Made by a program: the position numbers and the translations under genes
Notes under the pieces: generated by a model
Seen by the model: only the letters and a program-made list of their open reading frames with translations
Database searches by the model: none
What the model was told of the DNA's origin: nothing
Part shown: piece by piece, positions 1 through 12,400 of the stretch
Layout of the letters: every line of letters starts with the position of its first letter
Numbering within the stretch: the first letter of the stretch is position 1
NCBI GenBank assembly: GCA_000349905.1
Contig: KB722741.1
Location: 728,449 to 792,448, forward strand
DNA from: Volvariella volvacea V23
Lineage: Eukaryota; Basidiomycota; Agaricomycetes; Agaricales; Pluteaceae
Length of the DNA stretch: 64,000 nucleotides
Direction: 5' to 3'

Positions 1-616
1 GTCAGTAGGCAATTTATCTCGCATTGTATGAACGCTCAGTGGTAAATGTCCTGGATCGTTACAGAGCCTTTAATAGCTAGAAAATGGAGATCCCTGGCCT
101 GCGCCCAGGTTCATCAGAAAACATCGACTCAAGATATCGAATCTGTCAAAACTACTTTACTTAAGCACGTGGCTTTCGTGCTGAGACTTTGTGGTTTGAC
201 CGACAACCACATCTTCTCCAACGAGCAGAAATCGGAAGCAATCGGCCGTGGAATTGAAGCTATCACAGAAAAAAATCACGCAGCTCAGCAAGTCCATCCA
301 CGAGGAGATGATACAAGATGAAGTCGAGCTCGTCTGGTTCAAGCCCGGATCCGAGTTTGTTTCTGATCTCGCAGCCGACGACTTTTCTGGGTTCGAGCAT
401 AGCTTTGGATGTGCTATGTGCACGACGGAGTTGGGTGTGAAGGTTATTACGCACAAAGCTGGAGGGGAGGTGATTGCGACTACGTTGAAGGCCAAGGTTA
501 TTTTGGATGACGTGCTATACAGGACACATCAGGTGAGGACAACGGTTAAGCTCAGTATCGCCGGCGCTGACAGATGTCAATAGCCTTCTGAGGGAGACTG
601 GGTAGAAACGATTTAG
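1..616 (+). pseudogene. CC-family gene, 3' part, with frameshift
   Basis: Only the last part of a CC-family gene lies in the window; it opens inside the intron that separates the two conserved modules (GTCAGT at base 1 matches the donor in the next copy). The C-terminal module starts near base 66 (RKWRSLACAQV) and runs to the family signature (FSGFEHSFGCAMCTTELGV) and LKAKVILDDVLYRTHQ. A short last exon after the intron at about 534-582 ends at TAG 614-616. The reading frame shifts inside a run of seven A at 269-275: before it the frame reads GIEAITEK, after it the next frame reads ITQLSKSIHEEM, as in the other copies. One A fewer would restore the frame, so this is either a pseudogene or a homopolymer sequencing error. 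Function of the family is unknown. Confidence 0.75.
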
Positions 617-915
617 TGGGAAGAATGATGCTGAAGTAGTCGCTCTATCCGGTTAGCGCCTCGTACAATCGAACCAAAATATCTGTCGTACTTCAAAAGA
701 AATGTAGAGTTATTAGCTTGGATTAGTCTGTGTATCCCAGATTAATGTACATGACACACGCTGATATTGTCAACCGGGTTGCGGGTCATGCCAGGTAACT
801 GCTGTTAAATGCCTCGTGCCTCTCCTCAAGGCGATGTCATCTAGCCACCCAAATCTTTAGTCCAAACCCACCCATTCTCTTTTGTCCTCATTCAATAGTC
901 CTGTAATCGCGTTCT
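617..915. other. spacer between two CC copies
   Basis: No coding exon or RNA gene is visible. It must hold the 3' end of the first copy and the promoter of the next one. A CT-rich stretch with CACCC motifs lies at about 840-890, just before the proposed start codon. Confidence 0.4.
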
Positions 916-2758
916 ATGGGTTCTGGGAGTCTGCATGGAGTGTCAAAGAGCACCGTCTGGAAGGGTATGTTCTGTGTAACCAACAACCTGAATGCGCAAC
1001 TTCGAATCTCATCCATCAGACCTCAGATCCAGCCGCTCAAGGTACATATGTGAGGCGTGGCCGGGCACAGATAGAAAAACAGAACGCTTCATATACAACT
1101 AGCGTTGTGGCACAACCGCCAGAAAATTTGACCCATTCTATCAACTCTTGCGCATCGGAGTCCAAGTCGCCTCAGACCGATGAGCGATCGGATACGCCCC
1201 TAGATGAAGTTGAGACGTGGAATGCAGCGATGAAAAACATGCGGTTAAGATTAGAGAAGCTAGGTCGGCACAGAGAGCTGGAGCTTTCTTCAGATTCCGA
1301 CTCGGAGGTGAGATGAACATAGGAATGCATGGCTCACTTTTACTAAAAAGGCCATCAGGGAATCACGCGATTGAGAGAGGAGCTGCGAGGTAAAGAAAGA
1401 AGGCTTCAAAAAATTGAGGAAAATTGGAAATTGGACCGGGATCGAATAGTCAATTATAAGGAGAATATCCGTGAACTAGAGGAGGTGAGCAGTCCAGTGG
1501 TATTTTTGCCGGAATAACATATTCGAATTAATCGTGTGCAAAGGTGCTTCAATCCAACCATGAGGCATACCAGCAATTGGAGCATCGGTTTATGGAGGTG
1601 GAAGGAGAATTACTCAAAACTAAAAAGCAAGGGGAGATAGACACCCTCACAGCGTTACAAAGGGCCCAAGATCTTGAAAGAAGGTTAAGTAGTACACAAG
1701 AGCAATTAGAGCAAAGCAAAAAGCTGCTTGAAGAGCGAAGCGAAGAGACTAAGGCGGTCGGTTTAGATCTTATATCACAGACAGAAGTGACATCTAGACG
1801 GGAGTTAAAGGAAATGGTGGAATCCCTGAATCACGAGATCCTACAAGCGAGTTCGATGATCATCGACACACTCAATCCCCAGAAACTCAGTCGAAGGACA
1901 TTGTCAGAAAGAGAGTTCGCTGAGATCCTTCCAAAACTTCGGTTATGCCTACCCTATCCGTTCCTATTGCGACTCTCACAACACTGCCCGCTATCGGAAG
2001 ATATTGAAGAAAATCTAGGCATTCAAATATCCTTGCAGGCAATTTTCTCTCATGCTGCTCAATTCTTCATTTCGACATGGTGTCCTTCAAACCTTCGACT
2101 TGCTGACGACCTCCAAGGGATTTATAATGAACTTCGAAAGTCAGGTCAGTCGACCATTCTCACATCCCAACTTGTACTTCCTTGCCGATCTGTTACATTT
2201 GTTACAGACCCATCAATAGCGACTCACTGGCGGTCCATCACTCACGCTCAGACTCGCAAACAAGCGCTAACTCGCGACATAGAAGCCATTAGCTCCGCCA
2301 TACGCGACCGCATATACTTCATATTGAATATCTGTGGTTGGACAAATAACAACATCGCGGCCAACACTCAACTTTCTGAGGCAATTCGCCGAAGCCTCGC
2401 CATCATCGCAGAAAAGATCACGCAACTCAACAAATCTATCCATGAAGACGTGATACGAGATGAGGTCAAAATTCTCTGGTTCAAGCCAGGATCGGACTTA
2501 CTCCCAGATCTTGCGAGTGACGATTTTTCTGGGTTTGAGCAGAGCTTTGGATGTGTTATGTGCACAACAGATATAGGGGTACAGATTACTACTCCCAAAT
2601 CTGATAGGGATACAGTTACGACCGCTTTAAAGTCCAAGGTTATTATGGAAGATGTACTCTATAGGACACATCAGGTAAGGGCGAAGAACATGCCTATCGA
2701 TGCTGATTCTGATGAATATTTCTCTCGATAGCGTTCTGGAGAGGATAATAAGGACTGA
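916..2758 (+). CDS. CC-family coiled-coil protein, copy 2
   Basis: Function unknown. This is one of the most complete plus-strand CC copies. The proposed start is ATG 916 (MGSGSLHGVSKSTVWK), spliced to an acidic, Ser/Gln-rich region ending LSSDSDSE at about 1311. A coiled-coil exon follows (GITRLREELRGKERRLQ, about 1356-1483), then a longer one from about 1544 with heptads (LERRLSSTQEQLEQSKKLL). The helical module starts RRELKEMVESLNHEILQASS and contains STWCPSN. The C-terminal module starts after an intron at about 2144-2210 (HWRSITHAQTRKQ) and carries GCVMCTTDIGVQITTP, ending SKVIMEDVLYRTHQ. That intron happens to stay open in frame. A last mini-exon gives RSGEDNKD and TGA 2756-2758. No nonsense codon was seen. 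The 5' exon is the least certain part. Confidence 0.7.
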
Positions 2759-3682
2759 GGCCAAGAGGAGAAACAAACGGTGCGGTGGCACGCCACCTAA
2801 TCAGTATCAATGCCATCGCTGTCCTACAAATGTAATATATAGTCCTTAGCCTGGATGAAGTTGAATTTCGGCGAGCCATGAAAAAAATGAATTCAAAGCA
2901 ATTGCCTGAAGCTTTTTCAGTAACTACCCACTCACCAAAGGGTTCTATCATGCCTTTATACCAATGAAGTTGGTATTAAATCCGATTTTGAAGAGGGAGA
3001 AATGGGTCTTTCTTAATAGACAGCTTACCAATTGCTGATGCTTCCCGGGCCGGGCCTGCCGCAGGCTCAAATTTAGGTCGTGCTATCAAATTGACGTCTA
3101 TGTCCGGACGTTCGGCCTTTTGCGCTGACCATAGGTGGTGAAATAACGGTTGGAAACTGTTTTTCCTCCACGACACATCTTCTGGCAGTGCACACAATGC
3201 ACTACCTGCAGGAGGGATCCAGTGCGATGCTTCTGATGTCTTTTTTTTTTGCCACCTCTGATTGTTGGCCACTTAAACTATTTTCGTGTGTTGACCAGCT
3301 TGTGATGCTCGACACTTATCAATAGGTGAAGGTATGGCGTCTTATTGTGACACCTTGCTGCTTAAATTCAGCCCGAGCTTAGGTGAATAAAATCACAGAC
3401 CCGGATGATGCAAAGCTAAGCATTCTCCCAGGACGCACAGTGCGCAGCCATCAACACTGATCACTATCGCCTAATGCGCAGAGTGTACATAAGAGCACTT
3501 GATTCAAACATAACGTAATAGCATGTGCAAGCCCTGTGCTTCGCACCGCGCCTTTTTGATTTTTCTGAAGCACAGTTAGCGCGCAGTTGCGCACACGATT
3601 TTCGTTTAAAGCAGCCTCTTTTCGTCGTGGTGGCCCCAGAAAGAAGACTAGCTAGCCAAATACTTACCGTAGATCGAAGGAG
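2759..3682. other. spacer between CC copies 2 and 3
   Basis: About 0.9 kb without a supported gene. It contains a poly-T run at 3240-3250 and several open frames of 70-100 codons with no family resemblance or coiled-coil pattern. Probably 3' and 5' untranslated and promoter sequence. Confidence 0.4.
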
Positions 3683-5461
3683 ATGGTTAGGCAAGCCGCT
3701 GGCAGACCTGCGGGACGTTCCTCGAACTCTGAGGTGAGATGAACATCAGGAGTTCATTGATAAACTAATCATTACAACAACAGGAAGTTCAAAAGCTCAG
3801 AGAAAAAATAAAGTGTCGAAATCAGGAGGCGGATGAGAAGAATAAGTATATAAAGGCGCTTCACTCTGATTTACAGTCCGAAGAGAATAAGTCGGCAAAT
3901 TTGAGAAAAAATATTCGGGGTCTCAACGAGGTGAGCTATATACAAACTCGCAATCCACTCTTATGAACTGTGAATAGAAAGTCAAAAATCTCCAGAGTGA
4001 CCTCAACACGGCTGAACAGCGGACAGGAAAGGTTCAGAGACAGCTTAAGAGTGTACAGGCGAGGCTTAATCAGGCAACGGAATTGCTAAGGTGTAAGGAA
4101 AAGGAGTTGGAGGAGAAGAACAAAGGATTAAGAACGCTCCAGTCAAAATGGAAGTCAGAAGTTACAAAATCCACTACCTCGCAACAGACCATTGAGCAGC
4201 TAGAGCTCGTAAGTTCTGAAGGGTTTTTCATTTATCGACTCTTATTAACTCAAAATCAGATATTGACTCGTTCAAGAATTGCATCCAACAGCGTGATATC
4301 ACAGCTGGAGAACAAGCTTACCCAGGCTCGACAGACATTGGATGCACAGCTCCAGCAGCAATCGAGTCCCGCCGCGGAAGGAGAGCAAATGACCGAGGAT
4401 CTTCGAAGGCAATTAGACGATTTACAGGAACAGTTGGATCAGAGCAAGAAGTTGGTAGATGCGCAAGCTGAAGAACTAAAGGCCGCTGGGTTGAACCGCA
4501 CGCAGAGAAAGGAGACAACGTTCGGGCGAAAGTTGAAAGAAATGGTTGAATCGCTGAACCACGAGATTCTTCAAATAAGCTCGATAATCACTGATACCCT
4601 CACATCCGAAGGGGTTGAGCGCGGAAGATTGTTGGAGCAAGATCTTCGTCAAACCCTACCTAAACTCGAGTCAAGCCTATCTCGTCCTTTTCTATGGCGA
4701 CTATCCCAACACCACCTACCACCAGGAGACGTTGAAGAAGACCTATGGGTTCAAGTAGCCTTACGGGCAATTATAACCCAACTCGCCTACACATACACGC
4801 AGTCGTGGTGCCCTTCTGATTGCCAGCTCAGTGAAAGCCTACAGGGTATATACGAAGGACTTCATAAATCGGGTATGTCTCGCATTATATGAGGGTCCTT
4901 CCTTGCCCTCGTTAACTTGTTACAGATTCTTTAAATGCTGCTCAGTGGAGATCCGTGACTCACGCCGAAGTTCGTCAACGAACATTAATTCAAGATATTG
5001 AGGCCATGAAAGCGGAATTACGCAATCGTGTCGCTCTCATGCTCAAAATTCTTGGATGGACAAAGGACTTCATCTCGACCAACGAGGCGATATGGCGTGG
5101 CATTGAAATAATCGCGGAAAAGACCATGCAGATCAACAAATCCATTCACGAGGATCTAATCCGCCATGAAGTTAAGCTCCTCTGGTTCGGTCCAGGGTCC
5201 GAATTCTTAGCCAATTATGCGAAGGATGATTTTTCTGGAATCCGATGTAATGATGGGAAGATTTCATGCACGACGGATCTAGGTGTGCAGATTACTCCCA
5301 GATCTGATGTTGACCTGGTGGCCATCATGCTAATGGCGAGGGTTATATTGAGTGACGCCATGGAAGGGAAGAGTCAGGTAAGGAGCAGTAATTGCGTGGT
5401 CCAGCGTGGTGCTAATGGATACCAATAGGACAACAGAGAAGGGAGAAACGATTGTGATTGA
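3683..5461 (+). CDS. CC-family coiled-coil protein, copy 3
   Basis: Function unknown. Proposed start is ATG 3683, whose short exon ends in ..SSNSE before a GTGAGATGAAC donor nearly identical to that of copy 2. Coiled-coil exons follow at about 3784-3930 (EVQKLREKIKCRNQEADEK), 3978-4209 (KVKNLQSDLNTAEQ) and 4260 onward (ISQLENKLTQARQTLDAQL, then LRRQLDDLQEQLDQSKKLV). The helical module begins GRKLKEMVESLNHEILQISS and has TQSWCPSDCQLSESLQGIY. After the intron at about 4873-4924 the C-terminal module reads AQWRSVTHAEVRQRTL, then FSGIRCNDGKISCTTDLGV; it is slightly shorter than in its relatives before ARVILSDAMEGKSQ. A last exon gives DNREGRNDCD and TGA 5459-5461. No stop or frameshift was seen. 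Confidence 0.7.
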
Positions 5462-6009
5462 AGGAACGGTGATTCTAAAGCTAATTGAGAACTTCCTTTA
5501 TTTAAATGAACCCAGTCCTCATTCGAGGGGCTCTCTTTGTTTTTATTTTATAATTAAACTACTATAGACTAAAATCAGCCTCGAAGGCGAGTGGTCATTA
5601 GCTATTATATTACACTATTACACGACCCAAGGTTTTGGTGCCTTTGATCGTTCGGGCGCAATCGTGAGGCACAATATTCTGACACACCCAACACATACCA
5701 CTGGGACAGGGGATGATGCTTACGGATACTTAAGGCAAGTAGCGCCAATGAAGGCGCAGGTGGATCTGTTCCTCCAGGCTTAACTGCCGAAGGTGGTTTA
5801 GGCCTAGGGCTCAAACTAGTTCAGCCAACAACAGGCGAGCTAGCTTGCTTACTACCAATAGGCAGTCATTGCTGCTTTTCACAGACTGCCACGTTTCGCT
5901 GGAGCACCCTTTTGGGTCAGGTGATAAGGTAGTATGGCTGCGCATTTTTACCCAACAATGCTAGAGATACCGCGACATTCAAAAACATCTTTATATCTTT
6001 GACCACCAT
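5462..6009. promoter_or_regulatory. spacer and upstream region of first fusion gene
   Basis: No gene seen. Bases 5916-5942 (GTCAGGTGATAAGGTAGTATGG) closely match 34115-34133 upstream of the Hsp70-like gene at 34224 (ATCAGGTGATAAGGCATGG), so the promoter moved with the gene when the family duplicated. Confidence 0.45.
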
Positions 6010-8810
6010 ATGGCTGAACATCGCCCTTACAATGGCTCGCAACGAAGGCTCGTTCTTGCCTTTGAGATTGGAACTACCTTTAGTCACGTGTCCTACTGGT
6101 GAGTCGCTCAAGGGAGCCTACGTTCTGCTACTCTCCCTCAACTGTTACGCAAGCCTCCTTAATCCTGGAAATCCTCCCGAGATCCGTAACGTATCACGGT
6201 ATGTCGCGAGATCACATGAATATGTAGATCATAATCGCTTATCAGGACGCAGATTCCCTGCTCAAGAGGGTGTTGGTGGAGAGCCGCAAATACCGAGTAT
6301 CATTCTTTACGGACCTGGGGGAGAGGTTCGTGCTGTAGGTGCTGAGGTTGAAGAAATGTCTTGTGAGACGATAGAGACGGAGCATCTTTTCAGGTCTCAG
6401 TGGTGCGTCATCCGCATTCTACTATTTCTGCAATGAGGAGCGACACAAGAACAACGTCCCGTGATTCAGGTTCAAATTGCACATGCGACCCAGGCACCTG
6501 CACGGGTATAACTTCAACTTCCTACCACCTCTTCCACCTGGCAAAAATGTGGTAGCTGTGTTTGCTGATTACCTTCGCTACCTCTTCAAATGCTCCAAAG
6601 AGTTTATTATTCAATCCCACATCGATGGCGCACAAATCTGGGAATCGAAGAAAAATATCATTTTAACACACCCAAATGGGTGGGAGAATGCCCAACAGGC
6701 GCTCATGAGAGAGGCTGCGATTATTGCTGGGGTCATCCCAAATACTCCTGAAGGTCGAGAAAGCATCCATTTTGTCACAGACGGGGAGGCTATTCTTCAT
6801 TTCTGCCTTTCGCGTGGTCTTGCAGAGGTCACACTGTGTGTTCGTGAATCCACCTTACTCATACGCTTTCATTGTTAACTGTGCGTGATACAGAGAGGCG
6901 ATACGGTTCTTGTTGTTGACGCTGGAAGAGGAACAATAGATATAAGTAACTACAAGAAGACAGGCGATGCTTCCTTGTTTGAGGAAGCTGCTGCTCCACA
7001 ATGTAAGTCGTTTTATTGGTCTAGAGCCGATATCTGATACTTAACTGAGATTGTTAGGTCATCTCCGTGGCTCGGTTTTTGTCACTCAATCTGCAAAGAC
7101 ATTTTTATACAGTATGTTTGAATTCACCACCTTTGGATATCGTCCTTTTGAGACAATGCACCTGACATAACATCAGATTTCTTACAGGGATCAAGGTACC
7201 ATGACGTAGTTGAGGACATAGCAGAGTGCTTCGACAAGAGAGAGAGGCTGAAGTTCCGTGATAAACACGAGCCTGTATTCATTAAATTTGGTACCATGCG
7301 GGACCGTGATCCAGAATACAACATTAGATCAGGCCAACTCAAACTTGCAGGGTACGTCCAAGTCCCTAGAGGAATTTAATTTTAGTTCACTGGCAGCTCT
7401 ATAGAGAGGATGTTGCACGCTTCTTTGAGCCCTCAATTGCTTGTATTTCCGGGGCCATTAAAGAAGCCAAACAGGTCAAGGTCGGTATCTCCCACTTGAA
7501 CTGCTCTCGTCTATAGGTCACACAAAAACCCTCTGTGGTATAGGCAGTGTTCCTAGTCGGTGAATTTTCTGCCAGCGATTGGGTCATTAACTCACTTCAA
7601 GAAAAATTTGAACAATCTGACATCATTATCTACCGTCCTGATCATTGCTTGTGAGCACTGGTTCAAAATGAATACGAGAGCCCTACAGAATGACTAATTG
7701 TTTGAAGGAGTAAAATCGTCTCAAAAGGCGCCATAACGGTTTACCTCAACCTTTACGCTGAATCCCAAGGTTCGAGCTCCACATGCAATATGATTGGTCA
7801 TAACTCTCATCATTTCGAACATGCAAAATGTCTATACAGGCATTGACAATTCTCCTCGGAGCACAAATGAGGCATCAGAACATCAAGCTGCGTCCATGAC
7901 CGAGCGTGTGGAGCAGGATATTGCTCAGAGGAACCACCTGATATCTGCAGAGTATTCATCAGGCCATGAGGTGGGATAGATACAGAGATTGTGGGATCAT
8001 ATTGACTGCAATACTTCCAGGAAATTCAACGACTGCGCGAGGAGCTCAGACGTAAGGAAAAGGAATGTGAGGAGAAGGATAAGAGCATCCAAAAACTTCA
8101 GTCCGACTGGCAGCTGGAAGTTACCAAGTCGGCTGCCTTGCAACAAGCTAATCAGGGCCTCGAGGAGGTGAGAAAACAGCACTGCAGGGAGTCAGGCCTT
8201 GATAAACGACTTGTAAAAAGATGATCAAGACTCTTCATGATCGTATTGATCAGGGGAAGGATAGACTAAAAAGTGTAGAAATGGAATTGGACACTGCTCG
8301 GCGTAATTGGGAGGCGGAGGGCGCTCGTTACGCACACCTCGCGGAGATAGAGCAAAAAAAGTTCGGAGATGTTCAAAAGCAGCTCACGGAAATACAGGAG
8401 ATGTTTAACCGGACGACGAAGTCAAAGGACAAAGAGGTGGAGGAAAAAATGAAAATGATTCAGACTCTCCACTGTGATCTACAATTGGAGGCCAGAAAGT
8501 CAGCAGCTTTGAAAATGATCAATCAGGGCCTGCTTGAGGTAAGCTATTGGGTATCCTATTAAAATGAGTCTTGCCAAATCTGAAAACCTATCAAGTTAGT
8601 TGAAGTCCTTGAGGCCAAGGTAGATGGTCGAATTAGGGCTCCAGAAGGAGAATATGAGGATGGCTAGAAACAGGACTCATACCTAGCACGTTTGGACGCC
8701 GGAAAAGGGTTTTGAAGGGTTTTCTGTTCAATTGTTGCAGTAGAACAGCTATCTTATCGGGCAAATGAATTGTTTCGTGGGCGAACTGATGAGCTAGAGA
8801 TGGTTAACAC
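6010..8810 (+). pseudogene. Hsp70-like ATPase fused to CC coiled coil (decayed)
   Basis: The 5' two thirds encode an HSPA12-type Hsp70-like ATPase in about ten short exons from ATG 6010. Exons include FPAQEGVGGEPQIPS (about 6250-6410), the long exon from 6471 with LTHPNGWENAQQALMREAA, the phosphate-2 exon (VVDAGRGTIDIS, about 6918), FVTQSAKTFL, the DRDPEYNIRSGQLKLAG exon, FFEPSIACIS and VGEFSASDW. The exon at about 7710 (GAITVYLNLYAESQ) would normally continue the Hsp70 fold. Instead a weak GTTCGA donor can join it in frame to a coiled-coil exon at about 7844 (GIDNSPRSTNEASEH), then EIQRLREELRRKEKECEEK and a long coil to about 8540. Then comes LVEVLEAKVDGRIRA, and TAG 8665-8667 stops it where the sister copy has Gln. 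No C-terminal CC module follows. ATP motifs are altered (FEIGTTFSHVSYW, DAGRGT, VGE). Confidence 0.6.
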
Positions 8811-9408
8811 ATGATTACAATATATGAATGCTGCGATATATAGCCCTTTCCCTCTAAGTACTAATAGTACATTACTTGGTCATGGCATGAGGTTTGTCAT
8901 TGGGCGAGTTCTGGTCAGCGCCTTGAGTCTGTTTCCCAGAAAATGTTACGTATGCTTAAAGTACACAGCGAAGTACACTTCTGGGCACTTACTCTAGTGT
9001 TAGGTCGGAGTACCGGCACGGGACCGCCGCTACGTTGTCTCTGGTCGGAGTTGATATAACGTTGATAGTAAAATTGGGTTGGAGTGCATCTGTAAGGATG
9101 CCAGTGGCTGCTTTGGTCACTCAGTGTATAAGCTCCTGTCATGTCCTGCTATTCTGGCCTTCTTGACGTCGGCCAGCTGTGGGCCCCAATTACTCTCCAG
9201 TCCAGACACACAGGAAATGAATAAGCCAGCTTGCCAGAATCAGACAACCGTTTTTATCCTGCACGTGTCGTAGAATATCCTAACAGAACCCAGACACGAG
9301 GCGACCAGCAACGTGTACGCAGTTTCACCTAACTGAAACTAAAAGGGTCATAGGGATACTACTATTGAAAGGCTCAACAGCTCCTACATACTGTCCTTCC
9401 CCACCTCC
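8811..9408. promoter_or_regulatory. spacer and upstream region of second fusion gene
   Basis: No gene seen. The last 50 bases before ATG 9409 (ATACTACTATTGAAAGGCTCAACAGCTCC region, 9355-9408) align with 34170-34223 before the Hsp70-like gene at 34224, showing a shared promoter origin. Confidence 0.45.
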
Positions 9409-12400
9409 ATGGCTGAACGTCTTGCATATAATGGTGATGACCGAAAGCTCACCCTTGCTTTTGACATTGGAATCACCTACAGTAGTGTGTTATATTGGTG
9501 AGTTCATCAAGCATGGATGCTGTCTTCTTCACTCAACTACTCTAGCTTCCTTGATCCTAAATATGTCCCTGAGATTCGAAGAGTAACAAAGTAAATACAA
9601 AATTGTAATGTGTTCATCAGTTTCGATTGCTAACTGGGTGCAGATTTTCTGGTCAAGAAGGTATCGGCGGAGACTATAAAACGCCGAGTACTATTCTCTA
9701 TGGACCTGAGGGAGAAGTCCACGCTGTAAGTGCAGAAGTCGAAGGAGTGTCTGCGGAGATAATAGAGAAAGAGCATCTTTTTAGGTCTGAATGTTGCGTC
9801 TCTCATATCCTACTTTAAGAAACACTGCAAAAATGCAATCCATGCATTAGGTTCAAGGTGCATATGCAACCAAGATACTTGTACAAGTTAGACCCCAGCC
9901 AATGACAACTCCTCCCACCACAGAAAGATGCTGTGCTCATGTTCGCTGATTATCTCCGCTACCTATTCACCTGTACCAAAGACTTTATCACCAGTTCGTA
10001 CGTCAATGGTAATCAGATCTGGGAGTCAAAGAGAGATATCGTTCTAACACATTCAAATGAGTGGAATAATATCCAAAAGGTGCTTATGCAAGAGGCTGCA
10101 ATTATCGCAGGAGTGGTCCCAGATACTACTGAGGGTCGGGAGAGTGTGCATTTCGTTACAGAAGGAGGAGCTAGTTTTTATTTCTGCATTTTCAATGATC
10201 TAGTACCAAAAACTTCGAAGGTACTTGTTTTCATCTCCTCTGCACGAGTGTAAATGCCTATAGTTTATTACGCATTATACAGGAAGATGATGCCATTCTT
10301 ATTATTGATGCTGGGGAAAGGACAATAGATATAAGCTGCTATAAGAGAAAGGCAAATGACTCTCTATTTGAGGAAGCTGCCCCTCCAGAAAGTGTGTTCT
10401 GATGTTAATATCAAGCTGATCCTTAGCACTTACTCCAGTGCGTTAGGTCACCTTTCCGGCTCAATGTTTGTGACCCAGCTCGCAAAAATATTTTTGCAAG
10501 GTATGTCTGATTTCGTGTGTGATGCACTCAATGCTAAAGGATAATAGATTTTTTGCGGGGATCGAAGTATGATAATGCAGTTGATGACATGGCAAAGTAC
10601 TTCGACAGGAGAACTAAGTTAATGTTCCATGATAAACACGATCCAGTATTCCTTAGGTGTGGTACTATGGGGGATCATGATCCAGAATACAACATCCGAT
10701 CAGGCGTTCTTAAACTTAAGGGGTTAGTCTATAATAGAGGCTGTGATTTACTGCTCACTGAGGTCCGCTTTTATAGAGATGATATGGCTCGCTTCTTTGA
10801 GCCCTCAATCACTTGCATTTCTAGGGCAATTGAAGAAGCCATACATCACAACCTGATCAAGGTGAATATGTCCAGCTTTTGTATGCATCTGGGTGTCACT
10901 TTCTGCAATATAGGCGGTGTTCCTAGTTGGTGAACTTGCCGCCAACGACTGGCTCTTCAATTCGCTCAAGGAAAAGTCTGAACAATTAAATGTCCAAATC
11001 TTCCGACCAGATCACCACTTGTAAGTTATTATGGTATTAGCGGACAAGAGCTCTCTAATTGGCTGTAGGCAGAGTGTAATTCCCCATGGCGCTGTCTCGT
11101 TATACATCTACCAAGGAGTTTATTCACAAGGAAGGAAAACGGAGAGACAGATGAATAGCTCAAGAGGTTGCTGTACTAGTAATGCCCAGATTACTCTTAC
11201 ACGCTATCAACAGGGTATCCAAAGGTTATGGAGAGAGCTCAAATGTAAGGAGGAGGAGCTGGAGGAGCTGAATGAGGGTATCAAAGCGCTTCACTTTGAT
11301 AGGCAGATAGAGGTTGAAAGGGTGATTGCCTTGCAACAAAAAAAACGGGACCTGGAGGAGGTGAGCATATGACACCAGAGAAACTGACTTCTCACGAGTG
11401 ACTTATAAGATGCTTGCCAACCTCTAAACTCACATTGAACTGAGAGAAAGTCGAATAAAGGACTTAGAAACAGAGATCGAAAGCACTAAAAGTCAGTGGC
11501 AGGCTGACATTGGTATTTTTGAGATAGCACAGCAGAAGGCCGAAGATATTCAAAGGCAACTCACAATGGTGGAAGAGAAATTTGACCAGACGATGAAGTT
11601 CAAGGACAAGGAACTAAAAGAAAGGGAAACCATTATTCGAGCCCTTTGCAATGACTTGCATTCGGAAGTCGAGAAGTCGTCGACTCTCCAAAATACCAAT
11701 CAAGGCTTGCTTGAGGTGAGCTATCTGGTGTCTCTCATAGAGAGTATTGCCTCATACCTGAACCTTGTTGAGATGATTGAATCTCTCAAAATCGAGATTG
11801 AACAAAAAGGGAGTCGAATTAGAGATCTAGAAAAGGGATATGAGGACACCCAGGAACAAGACACACAGCGCTCCCAGATGATAGAACAAAAGGTGGAAGA
11901 TAATCATATAGATTTGATTGAGACGAAGCAACAATGCGATCAAGCGGAGAGGCCACATGATCAGCAGGACTATGAGTTGGATAAGGTTGAGACGACTGAT
12001 GGCTTATCCAGAAGCGGGTTGACGGAGATAGTAGAGGTGCTCACTCAGGAGGTCTCGCGGGCAAGTTCAATGATCATCGACTCACTTGACTCGGGAGAGC
12101 CTGGTAGGAGAAAACCCACGGAGGAAAAACGTGCCCAGATCCTGCCACAGGTGGAAATGAACATATCTCGCATTTTCTTATTCCGATTGGTGCATCGGCG
12201 CCCTATCTTAGAGGACAAAGAGAAAGAATTTAGAGTTCAAATGGCCCTGCAGGCAATCGTGACTGAACTTACCTGCCACCATGCCCAGTACTGGTGTTCG
12301 TCCAATGCTGAGCAGATCAACCGTCCTCAGAAAATCTACGAGGGTCTTTATAAGTCAGGTCAGCAAAAGCATTTCTTTTATGCTATTGCCTAATTCTCGT

